Shown: piece after piece, positions 31,704 to 43,492 of the stretch | Position numbering within the stretch: the stretch's first letter is position 1 | How the letters are laid out: the number at the start of each line of letters is the position of its first letter | Assembly (NCBI GenBank): GCA_029961685.1 | Contig: JARWKL010000008.1 | Span: forward strand, 28,211,619 to 28,275,618 | Source: Aristolochia californica | Taxonomy: Eukaryota > Streptophyta > Magnoliopsida > Piperales > Aristolochiaceae | Length of the DNA stretch: 64,000 nucleotides | Direction: 5' to 3' | Translations under genes and position numbers: made by a program | Notes under the pieces: model-generated | Seen by the model: the letters and a program-made list of their open reading frames with translations, nothing else | What the model was told of the DNA's origin: nothing | Database searches by the model: none

Positions 31704-32763
31704 ATTCTTTGATTAAATATCTTTGGGTTTGAGGATCTTCCTCTTGATCAATGTTCTTAAGCACAAGTTGTTGTTCATTCGTAAGAACATTAATCTGATG
31801 CATTTGTGCCATAGATTGTAGATGAGAACAGCTACAATCTTGGTCTTCTTCTGATTGGCTGGATGAGGCAATATCATCCCCAAAATCAGAGTTTAAGAGA
31901 ATTTTGGCCAACTGAATTCTTAATCCTTCATCAATCTGAAGTTTGTTAAGTTTCTCTTTAGTTTTGCATCTATTTGAATAGTGGCCTAATTTACCACATT
32001 TGTAACAGACAATTTTCTTTTTGTCTGGAGGATTTCTTCTAGGAGGTGGTCTCTGACGAGGAGGAGGTCTCCTAGATTCATGACGAGTCTTTTGATGAGA
32101 CTGTCTTTTTGGATATCTCCTACTCTGGTGTGAATAGGGTTCATGTCTCTTAGAGTGAGAGACTTTACCTTTTCCCTTCCTTTGATTGGAAGGTGATGGA
32201 CCTGTGTCACAAGCAAATTGTTCACATAATTCACCAAGCTCACGCTTTCCAGTAAGATTTTGTTTCTTAAGCTGAGCTTGAAGCTTTAAATCATTACATA
32301 AGGTCAGCCCTTCTTGGATGATAGCACTAGTAAGGAGACCATATGTATATTGATGGTAGTTTATAATTCCTACCTTATTACCTAACCTTTTTCTTACCTT
32401 GCTGGCAAAAAGAGTTGGTAAACCATCAATAAATTTTGCTTTCCAATATTCATTATTGGCATCTGGTCTTTGCATAACCTTAGTGAGGAAAACATCTTTA
32501 TACCAGCAAAACTGGCTAAGTGTTCGACACCTAAGATTTTTCAAAACCTCTCTTCCCTTATCTGATTGGGAAGTCAGATTTCCAATGAAATGATGAACAA
32601 TACAGGAAATCAAGGTATAAACTGCATCGTCCTCACCTAGGTAGGCTTGGCCAGATTCAGTTTTGATAACCTTCTTTGAATTATAAATTTCCTGATGCTG
32701 TTCAGGGGTGAGGATATTATCCCACCAACCTTTGAGAGTTCCAGAAAACCCTACAGTAAGCAT
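31642..32763 (-). pseudogene. Second coat/gag-like polyprotein with CCHC knuckle (ORF E, C-terminal part)
   Basis: 373 codons. Residues 1-170 resemble a capsid domain with GFSGTLKGWWDN, NLRCRTLSQFCWYKDVF, EYWKAKFIDGLP and EGLTLCNDLKLQ. A basic Ser/Arg/Pro-rich stretch (190-265) and a zinc knuckle CYKCGKLGHYSNRC (CX2CX4HX4C) follow, then an acidic tail. It resembles coat proteins of caulimovirid-like plant polyproteins, but clearly differs from the coat in the other copies. The last 16 or so residues are read from the shared leader. Alternatives are an LTR-retrotransposon gag, or a separate genome component. Confidence 0.6.
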
Positions 32764-32793
32764 TTCTGCAATTCCTTGATCGAAATTCTTATG

Positions 32794-33381
32794 TTACCGA
32801 CAGATTGTACAATACATAAGCATTCGGTGACAATGTTCCAATATCTGATATTCAGATAATCCATCTATATTCCATTCATAAATGGATTTGCCATCATAAG
32901 ATTTTTTATCTAAATAAACATTCTCTTCATACAATAGGTCTTGAGGTGTAGGCCTATGGTAATAGAGTTTGTTAGGTAGATCCCATTTCCGAGTAGACTT
33001 TTTCTCATAATCCAATTTTTGGATACTCGGATCTTGTATCATGTCTTGAAGAATTTCTTCAGTCTGATTGACATTGGTTAAACCCAAATCGTTGAGATTA
33101 GAGTTTTGACCAATATCAGAATCAGAATATGCTGAAGGAGTTAAATCCTCAGAATTTTGAGATGAAAAATCTTCATTTAGATCTTCGTGAGATTCTAATG
33201 TTTGAATACTTTTCAAAATCTTCGCAGCTTTTGCTTCTTTGGCTTGTTTTAGTTGATCTTCAGAAAGATTCAATCTTCCAAGCTGAGATAATAATTCATC
33301 AACAACTTTAGAATTATTATCCCATTTAAAGTTCCTAATAGGAACGGGTGGTTTGATGAGCGGTTTATTGTTCATCAACAA
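32794..33381 (-). pseudogene. ORF E N-terminal part
   Basis: 195 codons, acidic, with a helix region (ELLSQLGRLNLSEDQLKQAK) and a conserved-looking end KSYDGKSIYEWNIDGLSEYQ. That end precedes capsid domains in similar plant polyproteins. A stop and frameshift near 32790 separate it from 32763-31642. Upstream sequence to 33530 reads on as LRNINLKTIGQQL-like fragments and ends at an AG-rich tract. Confidence 0.55.
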
Positions 33382-33540
33382 AGGTAATTTTCGAGAAGAT
33401 AAGTCATAAGGATTTTGACAATATTTCTCTGGATTTTACCTTTATCCAAAAAATCTTCAATACGAATTAGCTGTTGGCCAATTGTTTTGAGATTTAAATT
33501 GGTAAAATTGTTTTGTCTCCTGATTTGACCCATAGGATTA

Positions 33541-35280
33541 AGAGTGGAGAGAGAGAGAGAGATGCTCGTGCTTGTCAGCCAACCAGATGATTATTATCGG
33601 AGAGTAGACAGTTAATGACCCTATGTGCTGTCTTTCCAAACCATGAGGTCAACAACCTGTCCTAAGAATGTATCTGTTCTCAAGGTGGTTAAGAAGGTTT
33701 CTTGCCTCATCCATCCCAGTGTTGGTCAAAGCACGCCTCTGATTAAGGTCTCAAGGACAAAATGTACCACTGTGATGAAGGGAATTTTGGACCTTAACTT
33801 GAGCGTGTTTGGCATATGCATGTAGACCTCTGACCCAGGATCAAGCAAACATCTGGTGAAGTTATCTTTCTGGACATCAATTCGTAATCCACTAAAAAAA
33901 CTGAGCTTGCAGATGGATTTCATAGCACTAAATGCAGAGTGAGGGAGGGAATGTGGAGGAAACCATGAGACTGTTCAAGCATTGTGGCCTCTGCTTCATG
34001 GTTTGAGGCTGTCTAGAGATTGCTTTTTCATCTTGCTTAGACTTGAAGGAGCCTCTTCAAATGTCACCTAGTGGGTTTAGGCTAGATCCCTCCATTTTGG
34101 AAGCTCTCACATATGTTTAAGGAGATCGATGACAAGTTTTTTTAAAAAAAAGTTCTCTTGCTGTTTCTTGGGTATGCACCCCTCGCTCAGCAATTCTCCA
34201 TGATATTTCTTTCGTTGGGAGTGACTACAGCAGTCAATCCTATCATGGGTGATTGCATTCCCCTCGTATAGATGGACTGGCGATGATGGGCTCCTTGCAG
34301 TCATCTAATGTTTTTAGTAGGCTCATGTATCTATTTCTCTACTATCTAAAATAAAAATGACAGAGAGAAGGAAAAGGAAGTGCTGTGCAGTGATGGGGAA
34401 GATGCAGTCATTAGATTTTGTTGGTTCTCTTATAAATGTTTCTTGGGAAGGGGCTTAGAAACTCTGTTTGTGCACCAATTGGTGTATTGGTCTTTGTTTC
34501 ACCCTTATGATGTTATTTGTGGTTGTGATTTGGAGCTTGGATGCAGGTGGTATGAAGCTGAAAGCTGCTTAGCCTTTGCATGCATCCGCTCTTTGCCCTT
34601 GATTTCTCATAGTGGAAGACATAAAGGCAGATTATGTTGTTGTTTTTTCTATTGAATTTCTTTAATATTACATAAAAAATTTATGGGAGAGGAAGGGAGG
34701 AGGGGAAATTAACAGATTAGTGGCTGGAGTGCCAAAAAATGTAAAAAAGGGCTTGTCGTCTTTGCTGCCTGCCACAATGGCAATGAGGCTCTGTGCTTTC
34801 ATGGACATTTTGATTGTGTGGTCACTACCTTCTCCATTGATTACATGAAAATTTTGCGTTATCTTTATTCTTAAATAAAACATCTATGAGTAAGCTGATT
34901 GGTAGTGAGTGCTAGATTACCCTCAAACTGGTTTGTTTGACTGTTTTATTAATTCAAAGAGGGTGAAGCTTTATTCCGATATTACATGTATGACTCAACA
35001 CAAGTATATGACTCATAATGGGCAAGGATAAGCTATAGTCCACTACTGTCTATATTTTGACAGTTTCATGGGTAGCTTAATCTAAGTTCATTTTTGAAGA
35101 TATAATTGATGTTTCAGATACCGGATGCTTAGCCTTTCATATGCCTTTCGATGCATACTAAGATTGAGAACATCCTCTGATTTCCAGCCAGGATGCTCGG
35201 TATGGTCTTGGAGATCTTCAAAAACATTTAAGTTTTGCTTCTGATTCATATCTAACTAAGAGCTGCTCTTATGTGGTCTG
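33541..35280. other. Non-repetitive DNA, no gene recognised
   Basis: It starts with a GAGAGA tract (33546-33562) at the edge of ORF E. Short ORFs here show no motif I recognise. Base composition and lack of viral repeats suggest host DNA. Confidence 0.4.
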
Positions 35281-35289
35281 ATTTACTTT

Positions 35290-36772
35290 TTTCTTCTATA
35301 GTATGGTCATTTCTTTGTAGATCCTCAGTATGAGAACGTTCAGCACATTATATGTTGCGACTTTTATGCCACTTATGGTTATGACTTTGATTTTTCTAAT
35401 TCTGTGGGATTCTCGAGGTATTCAGATCCTGTCTTGATGTCATATACTGAGAAGGATGGGTCTTTATTTTAGAAATATGAAACAATGTCTTAAATCATGT
35501 ACAGACACACAGAGCCTCCTGTGATACAAATTGCTTTCCAGTATACTGTCATTGTGCCACCTGAGGAATCTTCAGTTTCAGGATCAAGTGCTGAAAACAA
35601 GTACGTATAACCAGCTGCCATGTGCTAGGAAGTCCTTGTCTTTTCATTTGTGGTCATTCTGTGTTTTAATCGACTAAAATTTATAATTGCTCTTACCTAC
35701 AGTTAAAGTTGTGTAAACATCAAAGTTTTTTTAACCCAGAATCATATGTATTTTAGGTTTCTTGTACTATGTCATCACAAGGATTTCTCTGGTTTTTCAT
35801 ATTATATTGTAATTAGTATTATAGAAGCAATGTATGGAGATCAGAAATTGGTCTAATATTAGAGTTTCTTGGGAAGAGGAGTAATAAGCTGTTCTCTATC
35901 TCTTTTTTCGTTTTTTGTATAAAAGCGAGATAGTAATTTATTAGTAGAGAGAGGTACAAGATGTTAAAAGCAAACTTAAAAAGCATACAACTGAATAGTT
36001 ATTAGAGGACATCAAAGAAAACAAATACAATAGCACAACCAATCTATTACAATGTTAAGCAATGGGAAGGGAATCTCCCACAATGAGTTGTTGTTCCAAG
36101 AAATCAGTTAGATGATTCACATCCCCATAGAGTGGCATCCAGCTCTTCCATCAAATGCCTATAAAGGTCGACAATTTTCTCAAAAATCAGAATTAAGCAT
36201 CAAGGTGAGGACTTCCCTAAACATCCTGCTTGAAACAACAGCCAAATCACCTCAATGATGGCAAGATTAGAAAAAAGAGTTGGTAAACACTCTTAAGGCC
36301 TATGAGGAGGATCAAAAACTCTGCCTCAATGGGTAACACTGCATCCACCAGCTGATCAAAATTGTGCTTTTACCACCTGTTCTATGGTGGTATCTACTCC
36401 TTGATTGTCTCCATTCTAGCAGTCAAATGTGAGGCAATCAGCTTTCTGTTTCTCTCTGAATGGATCCAAGGAGATGAAAAAGGTCAGGAATTTCACTGGA
36501 CCAAAATTTTATAGATTGTTTTGCTTCACCTACTAATACTAATGTTATTTGATGCAGGCCTCTTGCGAACAACAATTAACAAACTGAAACAAGACAGAAG
36601 TATCACTCCAAAGCTCACATTTATTCAAGGGGGACAGGACGATGCCACTGTGTTCGAAAACTATCTCATAGAAGAGCAGGATGTTGATGGTAATGGTTTA
36701 ACAAGTGTGGTAGGCTTTGTATCCTTCTTGGATGAAGTGACTCAGCGGGTGGCGGAGTATCTTGCATAAATG
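35290..36772 (+). pseudogene. Unidentified host gene fragment with introns
   Basis: Two coding-like blocks lie before introns. 35303-35472 encodes YGHFFVDPQYENVQHIICCD and ends with an in-frame TAG. 35505-35600 encodes EPPVIQIAFQYTVIVPPEE and ends at a donor-like GTACGT. A last exon, 36559-36769, follows a TTGATGCAG acceptor and reads LLRTTINKLKQDRS, LTFIQGGQDDATVFENYLIEE and FLDEVTQRVAEYLA with TAA. The splice pattern and composition are those of a plant gene. I cannot name it. The TAG suggests a pseudogene. Confidence 0.4.
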
Positions 36773-36783
36773 AGTTAGCTAGA

Positions 36784-37052
36784 TAAATGTTCTTGCAGTA
36801 CCAAATCATGCTTTGTGTCAAAACCCATAGAGCATTGGTATTCTGCTTCCTCGTCTTTTAGTTTCTGCTCTTTCCAGAGGCGGTAGTCAGAAGGGGCGAC
36901 GAACGAGTCGTCCACCCCTATAATCGCTTTCGAGTGAAGAAAGAAATAGGTCCCTCATCTGTGTCCCTTAGAGTGAGCGACAGAGAACTAATTAGAATCG
37001 AGAATACTGAAACCGAAAAGTATTTCTTCCCTTTTTAGAAGCAACTCGTTCA
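36784..37052 (-). pseudogene. REF6-like zinc-finger exon fragment, copy 1
   Basis: Direct duplicate of 41336-41635, lacking 15 bases inside the first zinc-finger region (between GAGC and ATTGG). It sits just upstream of the XPB fragment. See copy 2 for the protein. Confidence 0.45.
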
Positions 37053-37189
37053 TTTTGACGGTTACTACATCGAACTGTGGGACTCATAAAATATGGCTGG
37101 ACATGGTACTACTTTCTTTCTTTCTCCTAATTATTCAATCCTATGGTTCAATTCTCTGCGAGCTGAAATGTCTTCATGTCTCTTCATTT

Positions 37190-39003
37190 GCAAGGGAAAA
37201 AGGTCGGCCTAGTAAGAAGCTCAGGACTTCCACTAAGGTTTTATAATTTTGAAAACCCCAACTCTCGTTATGTATTTGGTTGCTCTCCTGTTCTTCCCCT
37301 GATTGTTTTTTCTTGGCAGGAGGATTATCGAATTGCTATTGTTGATGATGATGTTGATTATGCCGAAGATTTTGGTGAGGATCGTCGTGAAGGTATTACT
37401 TTTGCTCGTTTTTTCGTTTTGTTTTAGCTTTTTGTTTTTAGTTCACTTTAGGTGCTTGAATTGTGTTTATGGGTACGGAATATGGATTATGAAGATGAAA
37501 GCGAACTGACGAAGAGGGATTTTTCTAAACTCGAATTAAAGCCTGATCATGCAAACCGCCCTTTATGGGCTTGCGCTGATGGCCGGATCTTTCGTGAGAC
37601 ATTCTCACCGTTGTATAAGCAAGCCTATGATTTCCTCATTGCAATTGCTGAGCCCGTTTGCCGGTATTTAAGATGTCCTTCTATTTTCTTCTACTTAAAA
37701 CTCTGTGTGGTTGCTCATTTTCATTTTGTTGGAAAAATGTTGTGCAGGCCAGAGTCTATGCATGAGTATAACTTGACGCCTCATTCCTTATATGCTGTTG
37801 TTTCTGTTGGGTTCGAGACTGAAACAATAATTACTGTTTTGAACAAGCTATCAAATACTAAGCTCCCTAAAGAAATGATTGATTTCATTTATGCTTCAAC
37901 TTCTAATTATGGGAAAGTAAAACTTGTACTGAAGAAGAACCGGTACTTTGTGTAGTCCCCTTTCCCAGTGGTGCGAATTTGGTCTCGTATTCTATCACAA
38001 GTGGTTTATTATTATTATTGATGTTGTTATTATCATTATTATTATTCTTATGGTGATGAGGGGAATTTGGAACTTATTGCTTTACATGATACTTGCAGGT
38101 GCTGAAGACTTTGCTGAAGGACGAGGTTATATCTAAAGCGAGAATTTATTCCAATGAGGTAATTTATTTTGCTGTTATTTTCTTCATGCATGTCCACTTT
38201 ATTTTTCTGAGGTGTTATTTTGAGTTGTGCCTTTTTATATTTTGTCTTTTATCTTATCTTTTTGGCGAGTGACAGAAAATTTACATAGGAGTTTCTATGG
38301 ATTCATCTATATGCCTATTCTTTACATATTTTACTATTATTCAAAATGGTTGCATTTACCATTTAAATCATGAAGTTGTTTGCTTGTTACAGTGGAAGAA
38401 AATAACTTCTGCTCTTTTTATTTTTCATAGAAGGGAAGTGGAGTTTGAACATCTCTTTTGAAAAAAAAAAACTGTGCTGTTAAATAATTTAATCATTTTT
38501 TGCCTGCATAGTGAATCAAAACTCATTTGAATTGAAATTATGAAATCATCTCCAAAGCCACTATCACACTGCAGCATGGAGAGATTATTTGTCACTATGG
38601 CTAAACCTTCAGATAAATGGTTAAATTTCTATGATAGATCATGAGAACTCTGACAAAAGTCTGATGGTGATGCAAACTCTTGATCTACTGTTTAGGGTTC
38701 ACAAGGAAGTGATGTATTTACAGTTAGCAAAGCTTTGAGTGAAATGGATGGTGGTGGTCATCAGGAGTTGTTCACTTGTGCTGATGTGGCAGCAATAGCT
38801 GAAGAGAAAGAAACCCATTCTTTTGAAATAGATCCTACTCAAGTAGGGTGGTCTATGACTGATGATGTATATTTAAGTGATTAGTGGTTATAATTTTTTT
38901 GACCCAACTTAAACATTTACAGGTTGAAAGTGTCAAGCAAAGGTGCTTACCAAATGCATTAAAGTATCCCATGTTGGAGGAGTGTGACTTCAGAAATGAT
39001 ACA
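37190..39003 (+). pseudogene. XPB: XPB/ERCC3-like helicase, 5' exons only
   Basis: Seven pieces match the N-terminus of plant XPB, the TFIIH 3'-5' helicase for transcription and excision repair. They are EKGRPSKKLRTSTK (37192-37236), an acidic exon DDDVDYAEDFGEDRRE (37320-37392), [20 protein letters not shown] to EPVCR (ends 37663), [16 protein letters not shown] to KKNRYFV (37748 on), VLKTLLKDEVISKARIY (38099-38158), an exon 38696-38842 with EEKETHSFEID, and 38933-39003 with VKQRCLPNALKYPMLEE. Introns have GT/AG ends. GAG has become TAG at 37953-37955 and all helicase motifs are missing, so this is a truncated pseudogene. Confidence 0.85.
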
Positions 39004-39379
39004 GTAAGCTTTATTTCTCACCAAATGCTTGATTTGTGGCAGTGATTGGATTCGGGTTCTTCAGAGTGTAAAGAAAAATCAAAAGGTGAATTTCTTTGAT
39101 CAATTCTTTATTATGATATTTTTTAGTATATTTTTTAGTTTTATTTATTAACATTTTGTTTTATGATTATAGCCTGAGAAGAAGAGTGTAGAGATAATGC
39201 TACCAGCTACATGATTTTTCATGTTTCTCTCATCATGGTAATTTTAATATTTTTAACGACATTAAGTAACTAGTAATAGAAGAGTATTTTTTTATCTGAC
39301 AATAACTAATTTTATTTTTTTGTTTTTGTCGTAGGTGGAGATTTTGCTCATGCAAGGACGTATATTATTTTCTAGCATT
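39004..39379. other. AT-rich spacer after XPB fragment
   Basis: No further XPB exon is found. Short open bits (QSVKKNQK) are not recognisable. Confidence 0.4.
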
Positions 39380-40042
39380 AAGAGAAACAATTATAGTTTG
39401 TAATTTTATAATGGATTTATAGTTTTTATTTGGGTGATTGTAAATTGATAGCGATATTTCATTTAATTTTGTTGTGTTTGATTATTGTATGAAGTTTATT
39501 TATAATATTATGCAGTGTATAAAGTGTTTAGACTATTTTATGGAGTGTTTATGGAATGTATAGATAATTTTATGGAGTGTTTATGGAGTTTTTATGGAGT
39601 GTTTATGGAGTATTTATGGAGTGTTTATACAGGTATTATGTATATTGATTATGCCGAATTTTAAGTAGAGGTCATGCCGAATTTTATACAGGTATTATAT
39701 ACATAAATTATTCTCAATTTTAAGAAGAGGTTATGCCTCAATCTTATACATGTATTATATATATAGGTTATGCTTAATTTTTTGTAGAGGTCATGTCCAA
39801 TTTTATATAAAATGTATGTATAATTTTATATATAATTTATTTGATATATATTTTTTGAAAATTTTTAAATGTATGTGAGGCTCGAGTTCGGCTCGAAGCT
39901 CGGCTCGAGCTCGGTTAAAATTTTTGGGGTCGAGCTCGATAACAATTTTAGGCTCGAGACGAGGCTCGACTCGAAATATTTAAATCAAGTTCGACTCGAA
40001 CATAGGCAGGTTCGGGATCGGCTCGGCTCAATGCCACCCCTA
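39380..40042. mobile_element. hAT-like element end, inverted relative to copies 1 and 2
   Basis: It ends in TGCCACCCCTA at 40032-40042, the reverse complement of the TAGGGGTGGCA end. GGCTCGAG-rich sequence precedes it, then AT-rich repeats of TTTATGGAGTG type (39535-39640) that mirror the CATAAACTC repeats at 500-600. Its other end was not found. Confidence 0.5.
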
Positions 40043-41290
40043 ATTACACATTGGTTATCCATGATTTCATCCAATTTCATGTATAATCTTACTTCATCTT
40101 GGTACTGTGATTATACTGATTGTCACATAGGCTAAACATAATCATGCTTACCAGTGGACATCTCCATCATGATAGGTGCAATTTCAATTAATTTTTCTAT
40201 TACCAAAAATTTAAAGAATCATGTAGTTGGAAGTAGGCTGCTCTCTTTTGTAGTGTGGAATACCAAATGTTTGACATGGTCTATTTAAAGTAACTTATCA
40301 AGAACTTTGGTGGTGATGCTATTGGATGAAAAAATTTAAATTTCAGAACTTCTGTTGTGGTTGCCAGTCATTTGGAGTTGTTGTACTGACGTAGTGCTTG
40401 GTGATATCTTATATCGCGATCTATATCATATAAGATTCTATATCAAGAATATGTTAATGAAGCATAATATTATCATATCCATTCTTGATAATCCTTTTTT
40501 ACATTTGCTTTCATTTTTCTCCTATCAAATAGTCAGGCTGTTCCATGTATTTCTTAATAAATTCTTTCTTTTTTCTTGTTGTCATTGAAAAAAAATTCTT
40601 GTTGTGCCTTGGTTTTTGTGTTTTTTGCCACAAATTAGTTGAGCTGCATTTTACTGATTGGTGTTCTGCATCTTGTCCAAGCATATTGATTTGTTGTACG
40701 TTTATATTTGAACTTTTTTTCTTATATTACCTGACCTTGTAGATGCAATGTCGAGAACCTGTGTGGCTCGATTATTTGCTATTTTGAGGGTTCCAGTTTT
40801 GGATGTACCACCCAAGAGGTGGCCTAGAGTTGGTTGGTCAATGCTACCACATGCTTGCACTTGCAAAGACATCATGCTGCTGAGTTATGTAGGAGTTTGT
40901 CCTATGTAGTGGATTGAATAATGTGGCAATGATGAGGTTGTCAATTTGCTCTAACATGAGCGAGCCTCTTCATGGTATAAACCATCCATTGGTGGGTGCA
41001 AGCTGTCGATTGTCAGTCACTTGTTAGAAATAATGTTGGTTTTGAAGAAGACCACCTTGGATGTGTATACCTTGAGGATTTCATTTAAGAAATGATCTTT
41101 AAATAGGATGCTAGGTTCACACCTACATATATGAGTCCATGTTAAAAGTCAGTTTTCTACAATGACAACCATATATATGATTTTTTTTAGTATTATGTTG
41201 GTATTTATCAAATAAATATTTATTTTCTTCTATTTTAAAAGAACAAAACCCTCTTTGGATATGTGCTTAATGATGATCAGTTCTTCTCTA
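40043..41290. other. Host-like DNA, no gene recognised
   Basis: AT-rich with several T-runs. No conserved frame is seen. Confidence 0.4.
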
Positions 41291-41635
41291 TTAAGGGTAA
41301 AACAAAGCATCAATTATGGCTTGATAGATAGATAGATAGATAAATAAATGTTCTTGTAGTACCAAATCATGCTTTGTGTCAAAACCCATGGAGCAGCCTT
41401 TGATATCGCATTGGTATTCTGCTTCTTCGTCTTTTAGTTTCTGCTCTTTCCAGAGGCGGTGATCAGAAGGGGCGACGAACGAGTCGTCCACCCCTGTAAT
41501 CACTTTCAAGTGAAGAAAGAAATAGGTCCCTCTTCTGTGTCCCTTACAGTGAGCGACAGAGAACTAATTAGAATCGAGAATACTGAAACCGAAAAGTATT
41601 TCTTCCCTTTTTAGAAGCAACTCGTTCGTTCATTG
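41291..41635 (-). pseudogene. REF6-like zinc-finger exon fragment, copy 2
   Basis: The minus strand reads LWKEQKLKDEEAEYQCDIKG, then CSMGFDTKHDLVL, matching the first C2H2 zinc finger near the C-terminus of plant REF6-type histone H3K27 demethylases (YQCD..GC.M.F......L.LH). The finger is cut before its His residues, at a TAGATAGA repeat. Upstream sequence (to 41635) is the preceding exon or intron. The JmjC domain and other fingers are absent. The assignment rests on a short motif. Confidence 0.5.
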
Positions 41636-42795
41636 TCTAACTCCCTTCCTAATAACAAGAAGCAAATGCAAATTAGGAAATAAGGAAGAGGACTCTCCTT
41701 CGGAAGAAATGATTATAGGGAGCCTTGAAGAGGAGTATCACAATTATCAACTCTGCCTATCTTCCAATGCATTCATTGGTAGGACAATAAGTACTTCTTC
41801 ATGAGAATGATCTTTGAACATGTTGGGCCGATAGTTAAGGATTATCTTAAAAGAAGGAAACATATGTCGAAACATACCAAGTTCTACTTTGAGGGTCATA
41901 ACATCTATATACCATTTCTCAAATCTAGGGTAACCCATGAAAAACACTGAATGGATCAATAATACATTTTTTTTTTTTGTGGATGGACTTGAATTATTGT
42001 TAAATTCCATGGTTTAATCCATATGAACTAGGTTTTATAACTTTTATATAAAATTTGACTTTTACGATCTTCTATTTTCTCACTCCAACTCATACCATAG
42101 ACCACTAGAGTGTGTAATAAACGGTATGTATCTAACAACACCAATACTTTTCTTCACTTCAATTTCCAATTTAATGCATAATTGATGGCAATTCAGCTGT
42201 TGTAAGAGATGATTTAGTTAATTTTGATAATTGCATAAGACATTAACATCAACGCTTAAGGATCATTTGTGTCGACTTAGGAAAATAAAACGGTGAGAAA
42301 ATTATTTTTTCTTTTACTAATTTTCTCATTGGATGATGTTTTTATTGACAAATGTTCTTGCATTTGTGATGCCATTGAAAATAAAATAAAATAATAATTA
42401 CGTAGCTGTAGTGTTTACAATTGGAACAAAATAAGAAATTAAATATAGAAAATGAGCAATCAACATAAATCTTCTTGGCTTACTTTTCCCATGATATCAG
42501 ATTAAGCAATAAGAAACATACTTATTTTTTTTTAAAGACAAGAAGATAAAAAAGAAAACTTTTGCTATTCATTAAATAGTGCAAATATTAGAAAAAAATT
42601 CAAAAAAAAAAAATTCCTCTATATATTTTTCTTATATATCGGCATATACACACCCTTAAATTTTTTATGACTCGTTACATGTAATCTCCATAACATAAGT
42701 AAAATATGTGCTAGCTAGGGTATACCTTGTTATTTTTCAATCATATTTCTCATGACCTCCACAAACCTAAGGTTGCATTGCCCTCATCAAAGACT
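41636..42795. other. AT-rich host-like DNA, no gene recognised
   Basis: Many A/T runs. The minus ORF at 41747-42010 shows no recognisable motif. Confidence 0.4.
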
Positions 42796-42799
42796 CAGG

Positions 42800-43040
42800 T
42801 CAAACACATAATCAAAACTAGGAGTGTGCGAAAAAAAAAAAAAACTTAAATTCACTCCATTGGGTGGAGAAATAGAAGGAAATAACCCTAAGTTCAGGTC
42901 AAGTTTGGGACTCGAGGTCCAACACATAATCAAAGTTAGGAGTGGGCGAAAAAAAAAACTTAAATTCACTCTGTTGGGAGGAGAAGGGATGGAGGGAAAG
43001 AACCCTAAGTTAGAGATAGGCTTGGGTTTTCCCAAATTTG
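42800..43040. repeat. Two-copy direct repeat of about 118 bp
   Basis: ACACATAATCAAA, AGGAGTG.GCGAAAAAAA and ACTTAAATTCACTC occur at about 42805-42920 and again at 42921-43035. The unit has a poly-A tract and no coding sense, so the ORFs on both strands are artefacts. Confidence 0.7.
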
Positions 43041-43492
43041 GCCTAAACTTGATGGAAATACCTTATTGATATTTTTTAAAAATTAAAATAACATATAAAT
43101 AAAACTTATCTATTTTTATTTTTTATTATTTATATTTTGACATTGTATAATAATTTTATGCATTGTATTCTTTAATTATTTTTATATTTAAAAAATATTT
43201 TAATTGGAGAATTACTAGGTTGACTTGGGAATGAGATAATGGATAATGTTTGATTTCTAAACCGTTTGGGTTTTCGAGTTGGGGTTCGGGTTCTCAAAAC
43301 TAGACCCATGCTTTCCCCTCTGAATTAACCCACTTTTTCTTTGGCCGAACCAGCTCAAACAGTGTTTACTAGATCGCTGGTTTAGACGAATAGAGCCAAG
43401 CAGGGAAAGAAGTTTGTGTTTTTTTTGCTTCCTCATTATTTGGGTTTTTATCGATCTCGCGACTTTGCAACTCTGCTGTTGTCTTCTCGTCG

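Noticed and set aside
37190..39003. Functional XPB gene
   Set aside because: It has a premature TAG, and the helicase domains and start exon are missing.
42787..43069. ORFs on both strands in the 118-bp repeat
   Set aside because: The frames exist because of the poly-A tracts and repeat structure; no motif is seen.
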